From contig NC_063157.1 of the NCBI RefSeq assembly GCF_020921035.1, positions 23,825,015 to 23,889,014 on the forward strand: DNA of 64,000 nucleotides, given 5' to 3'. Positions 25,706 to 37,174 of the stretch are shown here, one piece after another. Source of the DNA: Rhodamnia argentea (Eukaryota; Streptophyta; Magnoliopsida; Myrtales; Myrtaceae). The position numbers and the translations under genes are program-made. A model generated the notes under the pieces. It worked only from the letters and a program-made list of their open reading frames with translations. It did not search any database and was not told the DNA's origin. The first letter of the stretch is position 1. Each line of letters starts with the position of its first letter.

Positions 25706-25714
25706 TTTAGGGTT
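25706..25714 (-). promoter_or_regulatory. Telo-box-like motif upstream of RPP2
   Basis: Reads AACCCTAAA on the minus strand, about 150 bases upstream of the P2 start codon. Telo-boxes (AAACCCTAA and permutations) are common near the start of plant ribosomal protein genes. That link is established knowledge; function here is inferred. Confidence 0.55.
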
Positions 25715-25759
25715 CTCCTTGAGCAGAAGTCAGGTCAGAATTAGAAGGATTTGGTGTGA

Positions 25760-26710
25760 AGCAGGATGATCTTCAGAGATGGGCTGGGCTGGTTCGAGAG
25801 ATTGTTTACAAGTGATGGGCCTTCTGTTTGATTCAGTCATGCCCAGTCGGATCCAATACGTTCACTCTTTATCTTGTATGTTCCTCCGAGCATTACTGGG
25901 TAGGCATCTTGCGACGCGACGGTACCGTAGCATAACGTATCTTTTTTGGTATCACCACGATTCGTGCCGTACTGTGAAAGTAACATCAACATGCGTTTCG
26001 CGACGAAGGCTCTCTTAAAACTACGGCACCATGGGGCCCGAGGGTACCAAAGCGACCGCGAGGTATGCTTTGGTTTCAAGAGTTTAGTCGAACATCTCGA
26101 GAAAACTGAAGCAAACATCGTCGTGGGCCAATTCATGAATGATAAGACGGGTAGACCAATTCTCATCGGTCTAGTGACATGGGGCGGACCTGAAATTTAC
26201 CTTATATACAACGTTTGTCGCTTGTGGAATAATAGTATTTCGCAGGTACAATCCTTGCTTCCACGTAAAAGATAAGAAAAAGCGAGTGTTGCAACTCGAA
26301 GTCGAATTCTTATTGCTTCATTCTGCCTATTTGTGTAAAACGGTAAAAGAAGGTAGAGTGGGTCGATCGAGGGCAACTTGTCAAGCTTCAGGAGGAACAT
26401 GCATGCCTCAGATAACGAGGCCATAATTTGGTTGCCCCGAGGATATTTAGCCAAGTCCACTATGTCAAACCATCCACAACTTCTATATTTCGGTTCACGA
26501 TCTTATTCCACATCTACTACATAGACAAACCATTAAGAACAGCCACTACATTGCCTCACAATATCACTGGCATATCACCAAAATGTCTACAACCCCATTT
26601 ATCTTGAAATTGGAAGAGGCCAAGGAGAGAGAGTCTCTACAAGCTACTGGAGCAAGGGCTATATCCAGTACCATCCCGTGGTGATTCTGTGCAAAACAGA
26701 CCATCGATCT
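25760..26710. other. Intergenic between RPP2 and CX9C gene
   Basis: Upstream of the P2 gene and downstream of the CX9C-protein gene. Several short frames overlap on both strands near 25840-26280, none with a recognisable domain. The last part presumably holds the 3' UTR of the CX9C gene. Confidence 0.45.
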
Positions 26711-28457
26711 TCACCAAAAGAACCATCTCTTGGATGGTGCTCTTTCAACAGGCTCGTCCTTCTTTCTATTATCAATCCCCTCGTTTAGAGACTCCAATCT
26801 TCGCCTGTACAAAACTCAAACTGTATAAGAACTGTGAGCCATTGAAGTAACCTGAGTTTCTCAACTGTTAAACGCTCACCAAATGTATTGGCTAATAACA
26901 TGTGATGTTATAGTATTATTTTCACAGAGATTGATTAAACACGGGTATGTAAGCTTGAACGAAGTGTTGTTGTGAGGTTTTGGTGGTTTTGTTTGTGGGC
27001 CTGTGGAACCACAAGGGAATATTAAGGGGTCACTTGATAGCATACAGTAAATTTAGATAGTTCATTATAAGATATCACCTGTTAGCAGATAATTCATTAT
27101 GTTGTATACACATATCTACTGATCATGGAGACCGGCTCTAAAGTAGTCAAAACATCTGCTTCTATTGCTTATTCAGGCTAACTTCCAGAGCTACTTTATC
27201 TTTCCTGAGTTCAATAACTCCAGATCAGGACAAGCATAAACTTAAGCCATCTTAAATACTCCACATGCCTTATCTGAGTGACTGCAAGGATGAACAGGTG
27301 CATCAAAAACTTACTTTGTATCTGTAAGGCGACCATGCAGACTCCATCTCTGGCGAAATCCTTCCATGCCTTCGACTCCACTAGCAAGAATTAGACGCCT
27401 GTATTTGCAAGATCAGTGAATCAAAAAATTTTATAGGCAGTGAATCAAAAAATTTTATAGGCAGGTGATATTAAAGCAAAAGATTAAATGACTGGTAAAA
27501 GAACAAGATGAGAGGCAGATGCAAAGCTTCAGAAAGGCATTAAGATCGTGCAAATATACCACTACGAACAAAAATACCTCTCTAAAGACGTGACTTCTGA
27601 TTGAAGCTGATCAGCTCTTTCCTTGGCCATGTCAAATGGCATTGACAATCCCAATTTGTGCTCGCTATCTTGAAGCCTCTGTCTCAATTCCTTGTCCTAC
27701 AATGGAGCAAAACAAGGAATAGTTGCTTACGTAATTAAAAGAAGACTAAGAGTAAAGCAAAAAGACAGAGATAAGGTAAATCCAAAAGAAAAGTATTAAT
27801 CTGACCCTCTTGTCTGCGCATTCTCGATACAAAGCAATCTCATCTTGACAAAAGGGCTCAATATCATTTAATTGCAAGCCTGCAGAATATAGAGGAAATT
27901 TGTTCACCAGAAAGGTCATTTTCCAAGTGGTAGGAAAATTTATTGCAAGCTCAAATATTATAGCACGACTTTGTCATGTTGTTTCGGCATCTTCTGTTCC
28001 TCTAAAACTGCAATCTTTTGCCAGACAATGATCCTATGAAAAAGTTAAGAGACAGTGGAAGGTATACACGTGCCTTGTTTACTTTCAGCAACCAAAAAAA
28101 AGCTAGGACTTTCTGCTTCTTGTGTCCTATTTCAGATGGTTAACCAGGAAGCCCTTGGATATGCAGTATTCCATTGATCAATTCGATAAGGAGCTTGGTT
28201 GTTTCCACAGAGAATATGCATTCATGGCCATCAATTGAAAATTTGTCACTGTGTCTTGAAAAATTCAAAAAATTCATGTGCCTGATTCATTCAAAGCAAA
28301 AGTTATCCAGAGAAGGCTTACACAGAAACAGATTTCTCAGAATGCCATCACACAATTCAACACCTTCAAGCACATGAGAGGCAATTTCTGGTGGGATAAG
28401 GGGTGAAGGAGGTCCCATCATCAAGTCATCACCGACTAATATTGTCTCCTCCATCAT
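26711..28457 (-). CDS. Conserved plant protein with regularly spaced CX9C cysteines
   Basis: Five exons on the minus strand: 28322-28457, 27806-27879, 27578-27696, 27315-27398, 26711-26804, giving 168 residues with all phases consistent. Cysteines fall at residues 36, 46, 56 and 66, i.e. C-x9-C-x9-C-x9-C. This matches the twin CX9C arrangement of CHCH-type proteins imported into the mitochondrial intermembrane space by Mia40. After it come a charged, probably coiled-coil region (DKELRQRLQDSEHK, ERADQLQSEV), a basic stretch and a tail ending KRWFFW. I recall orthologues across plants as uncharacterised; the mitochondrial assignment is inference. Two consecutive ATGs open the frame, and the upstream one (28457) is taken. 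An acceptor-like TTTCAG just upstream suggests a 5'-UTR intron. Confidence 0.78.
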
Positions 28458-30516
28458 AGGCTTTGAATCAACTGAAACCCATAAAAGACAAAACAAACAC
28501 GAATGTTGTCACCCACCGAAAAGCAATTGCGCCAAAACTTCAAAACTGCACCAAAAGGCGGAGGAGGATAGCTCCTCCGTTCCAAAGCATTGTGGAAGCT
28601 CTACATAGCTATCCACCTTCTCATTACCAGCTCTATACATCGAGAGCACATGCAAAATTTGATGCCAATTAGCCTTGACCTACGTAACCAAAGAAATTAA
28701 AATCGTGCGCGTACCATCCATGGCTGGCTACTTTGTGGTCCAACTTCAGCTAACTCGTGTTCACTCAAGGAAAGAATACAAAGAAGAATATAAACCTGCA
28801 CATAACACAATTCAGAGACGACGCATATGATAGGTTTATCTGCTTAATTCAGAATAATAAAAGCTGGAAGCAACCATGCGATGTAATTGCATATCCAATC
28901 AAAACAACAGAAAACGCAATGTTAGAAAGCATCAAGCACCAATCTTTTTCAGCGCCAGATGACTCAGGCATTTCATCAAACAGTGCACGTGCATAACCTT
29001 AACCGGGCTCTGGGTTCCGCAGGCCCGAAGTTTAGCATTTACCAAGATGACAGCAAGCAAAAAAGAATGCAGAGAGGGCGATAATCTCTACAGAGCTGAA
29101 GATGTAATGCCGCCACACGAACTGGGCAGGGATGTTCAGAAGATCAGTAACGCCAATCTAGTTCAAATGGAACGCATTGTCAAGCTGCACGTGGACATGA
29201 AAGAGAGAGAGAGAGACGGTACCACTTCGTTATGGCAAAAGATCGAATACAGAGGAACGAGAAAACTGCCCGCCGGAAGGGATGTGAAGAGAAACCAAAC
29301 ACCTCCGTTCTTCAATGGACGAGGTAAAATCGGTTTGGAGACGGAACATACGCAAGACTCGTGTCTGTCTGTCTGTCTGTCGTATTTCCAGCCACATCAC
29401 ATGACAGGGACGGTCCAAGAAGTCAATCAAAAAGAGACCTCGGTCAAAATCCTAAACCCCCACAAAGTTTTTCAAGACTGGAGGCCATATTTTCATTCAA
29501 ACGTTCGATTCGGTTCTCTCAACCGTAAAATTAATCGCGTTACGTCGAATTCCTTCACTTCATAGCTATTTAATTTTCCCATAAATACGTCTTTTCTGCG
29601 TTAAAGCAATTGATGCCATCAAATTTTTGTACGGTATCCGTCTCTGATTATGCTTAAAAGCCAACCTCTCTCATGTCCACGACCGAGAAATTAATGGAGT
29701 TGATTGGAATGATTTCCCTAGAAGCAGAGCCATATTGAAATCCCCCCCGTGAAATGAGCCACGAGAGGGATGCACGAAAGGGAAAAACTTCCACGACCCA
29801 ACCCAGAATGGTGAAAAAGGATGAGCTACTGATACATCTGACCTTCGCTTATGTAATTTGTTGATCACACCAGTAGTGCACAGCAGAAAAGAAAAGACAA
29901 GAGGGGCTAAAACGCAAGCGACGAATTTCGTTAGATGATGGTGGAGACGACGTCGCGCATGCTCCAACATTTGCGATTCATTCTACTTCCAATACAGCCG
30001 TGCCATTGGCACCATGGTTCATAGGAATATATCATAGAACAAGCATGAGAGCTGTACAATTGAAAATTTTGCTCCGGCGATTATTTCAGGCAGACAGCAA
30101 GAAAGCAAGCAACCCCCCATCAAAGAGACAATATGAGGCCACACTTTGCCATCATTCCCCGATTCTCTAACAATTTTGAGGCATAGTTCATCGCCGAAAG
30201 AGCTAAATGCAGAAATGCACAAGAGTGTTACGGGCCAAATTGAAAAGTTCAATGCAAAGGGTGATTTTGGACAGGAAGTCGGATGAGAATGCCCGTATAC
30301 GGTACGAAATGGTTAGAGGTAGGTAACTTGCATCGAAACAACAATAAAGAAAAGCTTTAAAGAGTAATTTGTTTTGGGGGAGGGGGGATACACGATTTGC
30401 TGATAAATGTGTGTTACATGACAAGCAGCAACATTTGTGGTGGATTTACACGATATTACAACATACACTACGAGCTGAATATCCTTCGAACACAGTGCAA
30501 CCTGCAAACAAAGTCT
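28458..30516. other. Intergenic / 5' region of the CX9C gene
   Basis: Probably holds the non-coding first exon and promoter of the CX9C gene and the 3' UTR of the aldo/keto reductase. A small (TCTG)n tract lies at about 29362-29381. A 172-codon plus-strand frame (29047-29565) has no recognisable features and is not called. Confidence 0.45.
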
Positions 30517-33500
30517 TCACGCACGCCTGTACTCATCTCCACAGTCACCAATCACTTTAAGAAGATCTCTACCTCTTTTGGAAACTTCCTGTATGCTGGC
30601 TACATCCTCCTCGTCGAGAACAAGGGAAAATATATCGTTCGAATCCTTAATATGTTCCGATAGACCGAGTCTAACACCTACCATGGATCCTGCTACCGCA
30701 GGCTGCAATTCACAGAGACCAGAAAGATGATCAAAAGATGCGGTAAGGCCACAGAAAATTAAAGGCAGCTGGTAACAAAGTTAGCAGGAAAATCCGAAGA
30801 TTACTTGATCCAGTATGTATTTCACAGCTACAGTGGGAATTTTGACCCCATGTTTTGAAGCTACTTTCTTCAGTGTCTGAAGCACAGCTTGGAACTGACT
30901 CCACCCTCCCCATGCATCAACCATCTGCCAATCCATGTCAATGTCAAAACTAGACTTACCAAACCAGATCAATTTCTTATCACTATTTCTTTTTCGAATA
31001 GCTCAACTGGAGATAATGCAAACCATTTCCCAAACATCATGATGTCACAGAACATAATAAAAGACATCGAAAGAAAATTGAGTTGAAACTCCATAAAATT
31101 AATTTTAAGAGGTACATGCCCTTTTGTACTTCTGCAGGGAAGGAGTGTTTAATGGAGGGCCCGCAAATGGGATCGACAAGTTGGTATCAAGGAACTTCTC
31201 AGATAAGAGACCACCCATTACTGTGCCATATCTGCAAAATGATCAATCACACGGAGTCACCAAAAAAGGAAGTTGATATACCCCAAGCCTGACATGCCCA
31301 CCCAACGACAAAGAGAGAGAGAGAGAGAGACGTTATAAGTTTCACCCCAGCAAGTTGACAAAGCTCTGCCATCTTCTGCTGAGGGCGCATGTCAATGATT
31401 GAATGTTGCACCTGACTTGAAAATATTACAGATCAAAACAAAATGCATCTGACAAAGGATAATTAAGAGCAACAGTTCTTCTAAAGGTCTCTACCTGATT
31501 GCTAACAACCGGAATTTCATGGTCAAGGATAATTTCTAATCTCTCCGTATCAAAATTGGTCAAAGCAACAGTTTTTATCTTACCTGCAAATCAATTGCTA
31601 TCAGTGATTATATGGTTTTACTCCATCATTGAACCAAGTAATGAACATAGAGTAACCTTCTTCTTTCAGATCCGTCAGGTGCTTTAATGCATCAAGGTAA
31701 CCAGGATTGGAATAGTCCCACCTGTTTCAAGTGAGAGACAGAAGCACGCCCTTGTTAAATTTGTAATCTTATGAAGTCTTTCAAGAAGTCAACCCCATCA
31801 GAGGATATAAGATGCACTGGGAGCATGGGAAGATACTGGTTACTGCTATAAATAATTAGAACAATGAGGAAACCAATACTTAAATAAGATGATCTAGCAA
31901 TGGCATTTCTTTTTCCCAAAGAAAAGATTCAACATGAGTATCTGCTGAAGGTCGCTTACAGCAGATATGCTTAATAGAACAGACAAATGTCAAGAGTCAA
32001 ATATGCCAATCATCTTAAAGTGAAGATCAACGTGTCATCAGAACCCACAACAGAGAAAGATTTACCTAAAAGAGATTGATACATTTAACGGTCCAGTAGG
32101 TAGAACCAATGAGGAAGCAGTAATCTTCTATGAAATAGGAAAACAGAAAAGCTTTTGTGGGAGGAAACAAAGTTTTTAATTAGCCTGCAGCTTGAAGTAC
32201 ATTCTGTTCAATGAGATGCACCTCATTGCAGAACTAACTTTTGGCTACCTTGGGGATAGTTTTTATCTTTCACAAGTAGTGCCATCTGAATGCTAGTTTC
32301 CAGTTCAATAGAGATGAAGTCATTACCACAGATTGCAACCAAGTCAGAAGAAAATTACTACCAATGAAACTGAAGCATGTCCAACGAAGCTACATCCATT
32401 CTCTTCCTTGAAACATCGATAGCCTCCCTAACAAAACCACTGGTCATCTTAACTGGTGGCGGCACCCATTTAGTAAGCCTGCACGAATTGGTAAGGTGGT
32501 AATCATGATCAGAAAATATTTCTTTTCTTTTTTGTCAGAGTGATCAGAAAATAATTTCATACCAAGGATTTCGACCTTTTCCAACATTGAACTGAGAAAC
32601 TTAAACAGAATGAAATCCATCACTCATGACGTATACTTTGCCATGTTTATTTGGTCAATACTCATTACTTACCCTCTGATCTTGTCCACGAATTCCGGAG
32701 GACGTTCCCTTCGAACTCGATTGATGAAGATGCCATACAAATCTTCAGCAGGTCCATCTGAAACAAGAAATATATTAAACCATAAAAGTTATATTGACTC
32801 CAATTGACAGGCGAAAGCTGAGGACACAATATGCTGAAATGCACTTCTTCAAGCACGATATAAAAAATTTCGACCCAAAAAAAGCACAACGTAAATTAAG
32901 AACCTTATTGGCTCAGTTCTGTCATAAATCCAATAAGACAAACTACCTGATATGATAAAAGTAAAAATCTTCCTAACCTTCTGGAAACATCGAGAACACT
33001 ATATCAACTCACACAACAACTGTTACAATTAGTGCCCTGTAAAAGAAAAGGCCCTGTAAAAGAAAAGGCAATGGGTTTTACATATATCAGCCATGTCAAA
33101 GGTGTTAAGTCCGGCATCAGCATATTGAAGCATGGCATCGACTGCATTATCTCTGTCCATTCTACCCCATCCACCACTCGTCTGCCACATCCCGTTGACA
33201 ACCCGGCAAATATCTATCGAATCATTCCCTTTTCTAACCACGGTTCGATGCTTATCGTCAGTTAGCACACACATGAAAGTTCTCGATCTTGGGTAAGAAC
33301 TTCTCGCCCTGGTTTCTCTTTTGGCATTCCACTCTATTTTGCTTGAACTGAAGATGAATTTGCTACATGGGTGCTGCAACAACTCTGCCATTTATAGATG
33401 AAATGGCTTCCCAACAAAATGCAACTCCAAGATTGAGACTTTCAGAATCAGTAACAGATGACTACCATGTAATATCTCCTAAACAAAGTGTGGAGGGTCT

Positions 33501-34198
33501 TATGTTTTATCCTATCAGCTTCCACCTCTCTACTCCCAACCGTCAGTTAAGTTAGAATTCACCGTATTCGCTAGATAGTCCTATAACTTTCTCCTTTTAA
33601 GCATTTCAGACCTCGTAGTCTATTCTTTCTTATTGAGGTCCCAGCTTGAAGTAGCATGGCAGACTTGCAGTTGGAAAACGTAAAGCACAGGGACTCTGCA
33701 TTAATAAATAAAAAATGCATAAAAGAGGGAGCTTTTTCAATTCCAGCAAAAGACAAGAACGACATGACTCCACGCGTCAGAATCAAACCATTAGCAAAAC
33801 GCAGCGTTTTCGAGCAAAAACACTTCAACGGGATTTCCTTCTTTTTGGAAGAGACATTTTCACATACAATGATCGGCCATGTCGAAGGTGCAGAGCCCGG
33901 CGTCGGCGTAGCGGAGCATGGCGTCGACGGCTTCATCCCGGTCGATCCGGCCCCACCCGCCGCTGGTCTGCCACATGCCGTTGAGGACCCTGCATATGTC
34001 GAGCGAGTCGCCGCCGTTCTTCAGCGTGACCCGCCGGTTCTCCAGCTGGCTTGCCTGGCCCTGGTAGCACTTGACCCCGGAGCTGGAGCCGAGCCGGCGC
34101 GTTCCGGCACGAGCCGCGGCGTTGCTGTGGGCGGGTGGTTTGGCAGATTTGAGGGCGGTGAGGTTGGAGAAGCGCGGATTGTGTACGGTCACGGCCAT
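30517..34198 (-). CDS. Aldo/keto reductase, probably plastid-targeted (isoform from first exon 1a)
   Basis: NAD(P)H-dependent oxidoreductase of the aldo/keto reductase superfamily; the substrate is not known. Exons (minus): 33868-34198 (1a), 32673-32757, 32362-32478, 31657-31721, 31495-31583, 31332-31411, 31120-31231, 30805-30924, 30517-30702, giving 394 residues. The Ser/Arg/Ala-rich N-terminus looks like a transit peptide. The catalytic tetrad is readable: Asp106 in FDMADHY, Tyr111 (codon split by the first junction), Lys142 in LTKW and His177 in QFHW. Later landmarks are [15 protein letters not shown] and GSMVGVRLG. Odd points are a GC donor after exon 7, a weak GTCTCT donor after exon 6 beside a CT tract, and a second first exon (33082-33391, listed separately). 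Confidence 0.85.
33082..33391 (-). CDS. Alternative first exon 1b of the aldo/keto reductase
   Basis: A second ATG-initiated exon sits between exon 1a and exon 2. It encodes 103 residues plus one base, the same phase as exon 1a, and ends ATATAT|GTAAAA. Joined to exon 2 it gives FDMADIYGPAE and a 387-residue enzyme with the catalytic Asp and Tyr kept. Its last ~50 residues match exon 1a closely ([17 protein letters not shown]); the first ~55 do not. Its codons are AT-richer than the very GC-rich exon 1a. It may be an alternative promoter and first exon, or the remnant of a tandem gene whose other exons were lost. The open frame and donor favour use. Confidence 0.65.
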
Positions 34199-35200
34199 TG
34201 GACTCTATGCAGGTGTCTGCGTGTAAGCGGCGGTTGAGGATAAGGAGCAATGGGTGGTGGTGGATGAGAAATGACGGCTATGCCCACGTAAGCGCTTCCC
34301 TAACGATAATCCTCTTCGTATTTAGCTCAGCTTGTAATTTGATTTTTAAGACTTTTTATTCGTTCAACGTGATCCAATCTAGTCTATAATTTTTAATTCA
34401 TTCAATATAATTTTTCGATACTATTCATAAGTTTCCTTGGTGATGCTATTGTCCAAATTTTACAACATCCTTTTCATTTCAATCCTATTTCTAAATTAAC
34501 GAAAAATTATGTCGACTTTTTTATTACCTTTTTAACTTTTCAGTCCTTATGATGTTGTAATACTTCCATTTTGAGTATGTCTTAATTTATGATCTCTATT
34601 ATAATAAAGATATAACATCATTTAGAGTTGTATTGAGATGATATTCCTATTATTTTCTTCGTTTCTTGATTGAACTAAATTCAATTACGAAAACACAAAA
34701 GACAACAGACTGGAATTTTTACCAATTTAAAAAGTTGGGAACAAAGTTTAGATTAATACAAGTACGAGTATCTATCGATAAATCAAAATATCATTTTTTG
34801 ATATCCACATGAAAACTTTTATTATTAAAATAAAAAAGAAATGTCAACCCGACTTAAGTCTAAATGAGGTTCTACTTTTCCTTTTATAGAGATCATGAGC
34901 TAAAGGGAAATGATTTTATGAGAATCTTACAAGACAATCGGTTATTTCTGACCATGAATCCACGTATCATCGCCGTGTGTTTTGCATAAAGCACTCATCA
35001 ATTGAAAAATCGTGGGATTAGAAATAATAACAATCTTGCCAGATTGTCAAGGTAGCACTTTCCCGAACTAAAATATACTTAAATTGAACTAGCGTAATTT
35101 ATAAAGACCAAAAAGGTAAAAATGGAAAATCTAGGTGGTAGTATGACTATGCGAACTTGTGAATAATACAGAATATTGACTTCGTTATGGAAAGTTGGGG
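34199..35200. other. Intergenic, AT-rich
   Basis: Upstream region of the aldo/keto reductase. Near 34283-34290 the minus strand reads an ACGTGG core. No other gene or repeat recognised. Confidence 0.45.
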
Positions 35201-35209
35201 GATACTATA

Positions 35210-35320
35210 TAGAATATTCAGAAATATTTCAAGAACCACGTTGAACGTATTAAAATTTCAAGAATAATATCACATATTGAGCTAAAATTTAAGGATTTTT
35301 AGCGTCATTTTCCCTATCAT
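35210..35320. mobile_element. Partial MITE family B
   Basis: The segment with atttcaagaaccacgttgaac followed by aatatcacat and agcgtcattttccc resembles the right arm of family B copies at 38408-39060 and 44945-46060. The left arm is not clear. Confidence 0.4.
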
Positions 35321-35629
35321 GGGCAACGTAGGAAGATAAACTCGTATTTTGACAATATGTTTAGAAAGTTATCAACTAAAAACTGAATTTACATCTATGA
35401 AATGATTAGCGCGTTTGATGAATTATAATTATGTATTTAGATATGGTGAATGGGGAATTTCAACTTACAGATTTGTAGAAGTTTTGGGATCGATTTGGCA
35501 AGCTATGTTGCCTCTGTCGCTGACAATTTAGCCATAAGAAGCTTCTGTCCCATCTTCCTCAGTTAAAGCTGAAGTCTTCCATTTCTACTGCATCATCGTA
35601 CTTGCTTTCATCTCATGTGTTGATGAGTC

Positions 35630-37174
35630 GTGGCGGATCAATTTATGGACAGTTTCTCGGAAATTAACAGAACGCGTCATGCTAGTAATTTCTCGGAAAT
35701 GGAAGGGTCAATTTCGAATTTGAAATTCTCATTCGGCTTCGGAGCACATTGTATGCTTCCATTTGTCTTGCTGAGAGAGAGAGCGAGAGAACAAGGTATC
35801 ATCGAGCAATCGAGATCGACGAACTGCAAGATGCAGCAGTTGAAAACGGTGCAGCCGGATCCATTGCCGGGTCCATGGGAGAGGATCAGTTAGAGCCGAT
35901 GACGAAACAGGAAGTGTTCATGCCTAATGGACTAACTTCAGCCCGGAGGAACTATGGTGAAGCCGGCTCAAGTAATGCTGCCGCAGGATCTCGAAATGAC
36001 ACAGTTACTTACTGCTTGGCCTGCGTTAGGTGCCAGCCAGGGGAAAGGGAAAGAGGCTTTCGAGCTGGGACCACATCTTGCGCCATCTTTAGGATCTCCT
36101 CCCCAACTCTTTGCGGGATCAATCTGAAGGCCGAACAGCTGGAGATCGTATCTATTGGCCTGTACCACAGGGGCCGGGGACCATTTGCTCGAGTTCGAAG
36201 AGCACAAGTGGTTCTTCCTCAGGAGTTTCCTTCGCCGCATGTCCTCGAACTAGGCGAGTTTGATTGACTTATAGGCAGCCGAGGAAAATCCTGCCCGGAG
36301 TTGCTATTCGGAACCTGTGCCGATGTCGAGTGGCGACTTCGTGGAGGTGCTGCTACTTGATGGCTGCTTCGTGCTGGAACTTCTACTCCACATTTCCAGG
36401 AGCGATGATGCGATTAACGAAGATGACCCGGTCTTCTACTCGGCCTTGGATAATCCCGATTCTCATCGGGGACTTGCTGAAGCTTGAAAACCAGGTTCCG
36501 TACTTCCTTCTCAAGCTGTTGTTCGACTTCTCGAGCTCGGGAAGGGCTGACGCGAAAACAGACTATTTGTGCACGCTCGCTTTGAGAGTATTCGATCCGG
36601 CCTATCCAAGATCCGCGGCTCTTCTCGAAGATCACAGGAATCTGCAATGCAAGCATTTGCTTGACCTGTTTTACTCGACTCTCCTTCCGGCAAACCCGGT
36701 CCCCCCCCCCGCAACTACACACAGAGGTACCGGCCGTCGGATCAGTCCGTGCCCTGTGTGACCCGCCTCAGGCCCTCCGGGATCAAATTCAAGTCCAGGA
36801 AGACAGAGAACTTCCTGGACATAAGTTTCCGGAAACGGGTGCTCGAGATAACATCCATCACCATCAACGACTTCACGACTGCCGTGCTGATAAACTGCGT
36901 CGCCCTGGAACAGTGCAGGGAAGACAGCTCCAAGTACATCACCGGTTACGTCTCCTTCATGCGCCGCCTCATCAATCAGCCGAAAGACGCGTCGCTCCTC
37001 TGTTCCGATGGGATCATCACGAGGTTCTCGCGCGACGATCAGTATGTCGCTAATTTGTTCAATAAGCTCGGGAAGAGCATCGTTTTCAATGTTCACGACT
37101 GTTATCTGTCCAAGCAGTTTGAGGAACTGGAATCGTACTACTACAGCAACTGGGCGAACATGATGCGCACTTAA
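35630..37174 (+). pseudogene. Decayed DUF247 (UPF0481) gene
   Basis: DUF247 proteins are plant proteins, often near self-incompatibility or stress loci, of unknown biochemical function. Blocks of the family appear in order but in changing frames: EIDELQDAAVENG, then LEIVSIGLYHRGRG (~36130-36180), EFEEHKWFFLRSFL (~36190), GDFVEVLLLDGCFVLELL (~36330-36385), DLLKLENQVPYFLLKLLF (~36470-36525), and a C-terminal stretch from ~36770 to the stop at 37174 (GIKFKSR, FLDISF, TAVLINCVALEQC, SYYYSNW). At least three frame changes separate these blocks. The usual final transmembrane helix is absent: the frame stops soon after the SNW motif. No splice sites restore the frame, so this is a pseudogene. Confidence 0.8.

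Noticed and set aside
29047-29565. 172-codon plus-strand frame upstream of the CX9C gene
   Set aside because: No similarity I can recognise, and it lies in the likely 5' region of a minus-strand gene. Kept as intergenic.
33656-34237. 193-codon plus-strand frame
   Set aside because: Antisense to the GC-rich first exon 1a of the aldo/keto reductase. No features of its own.
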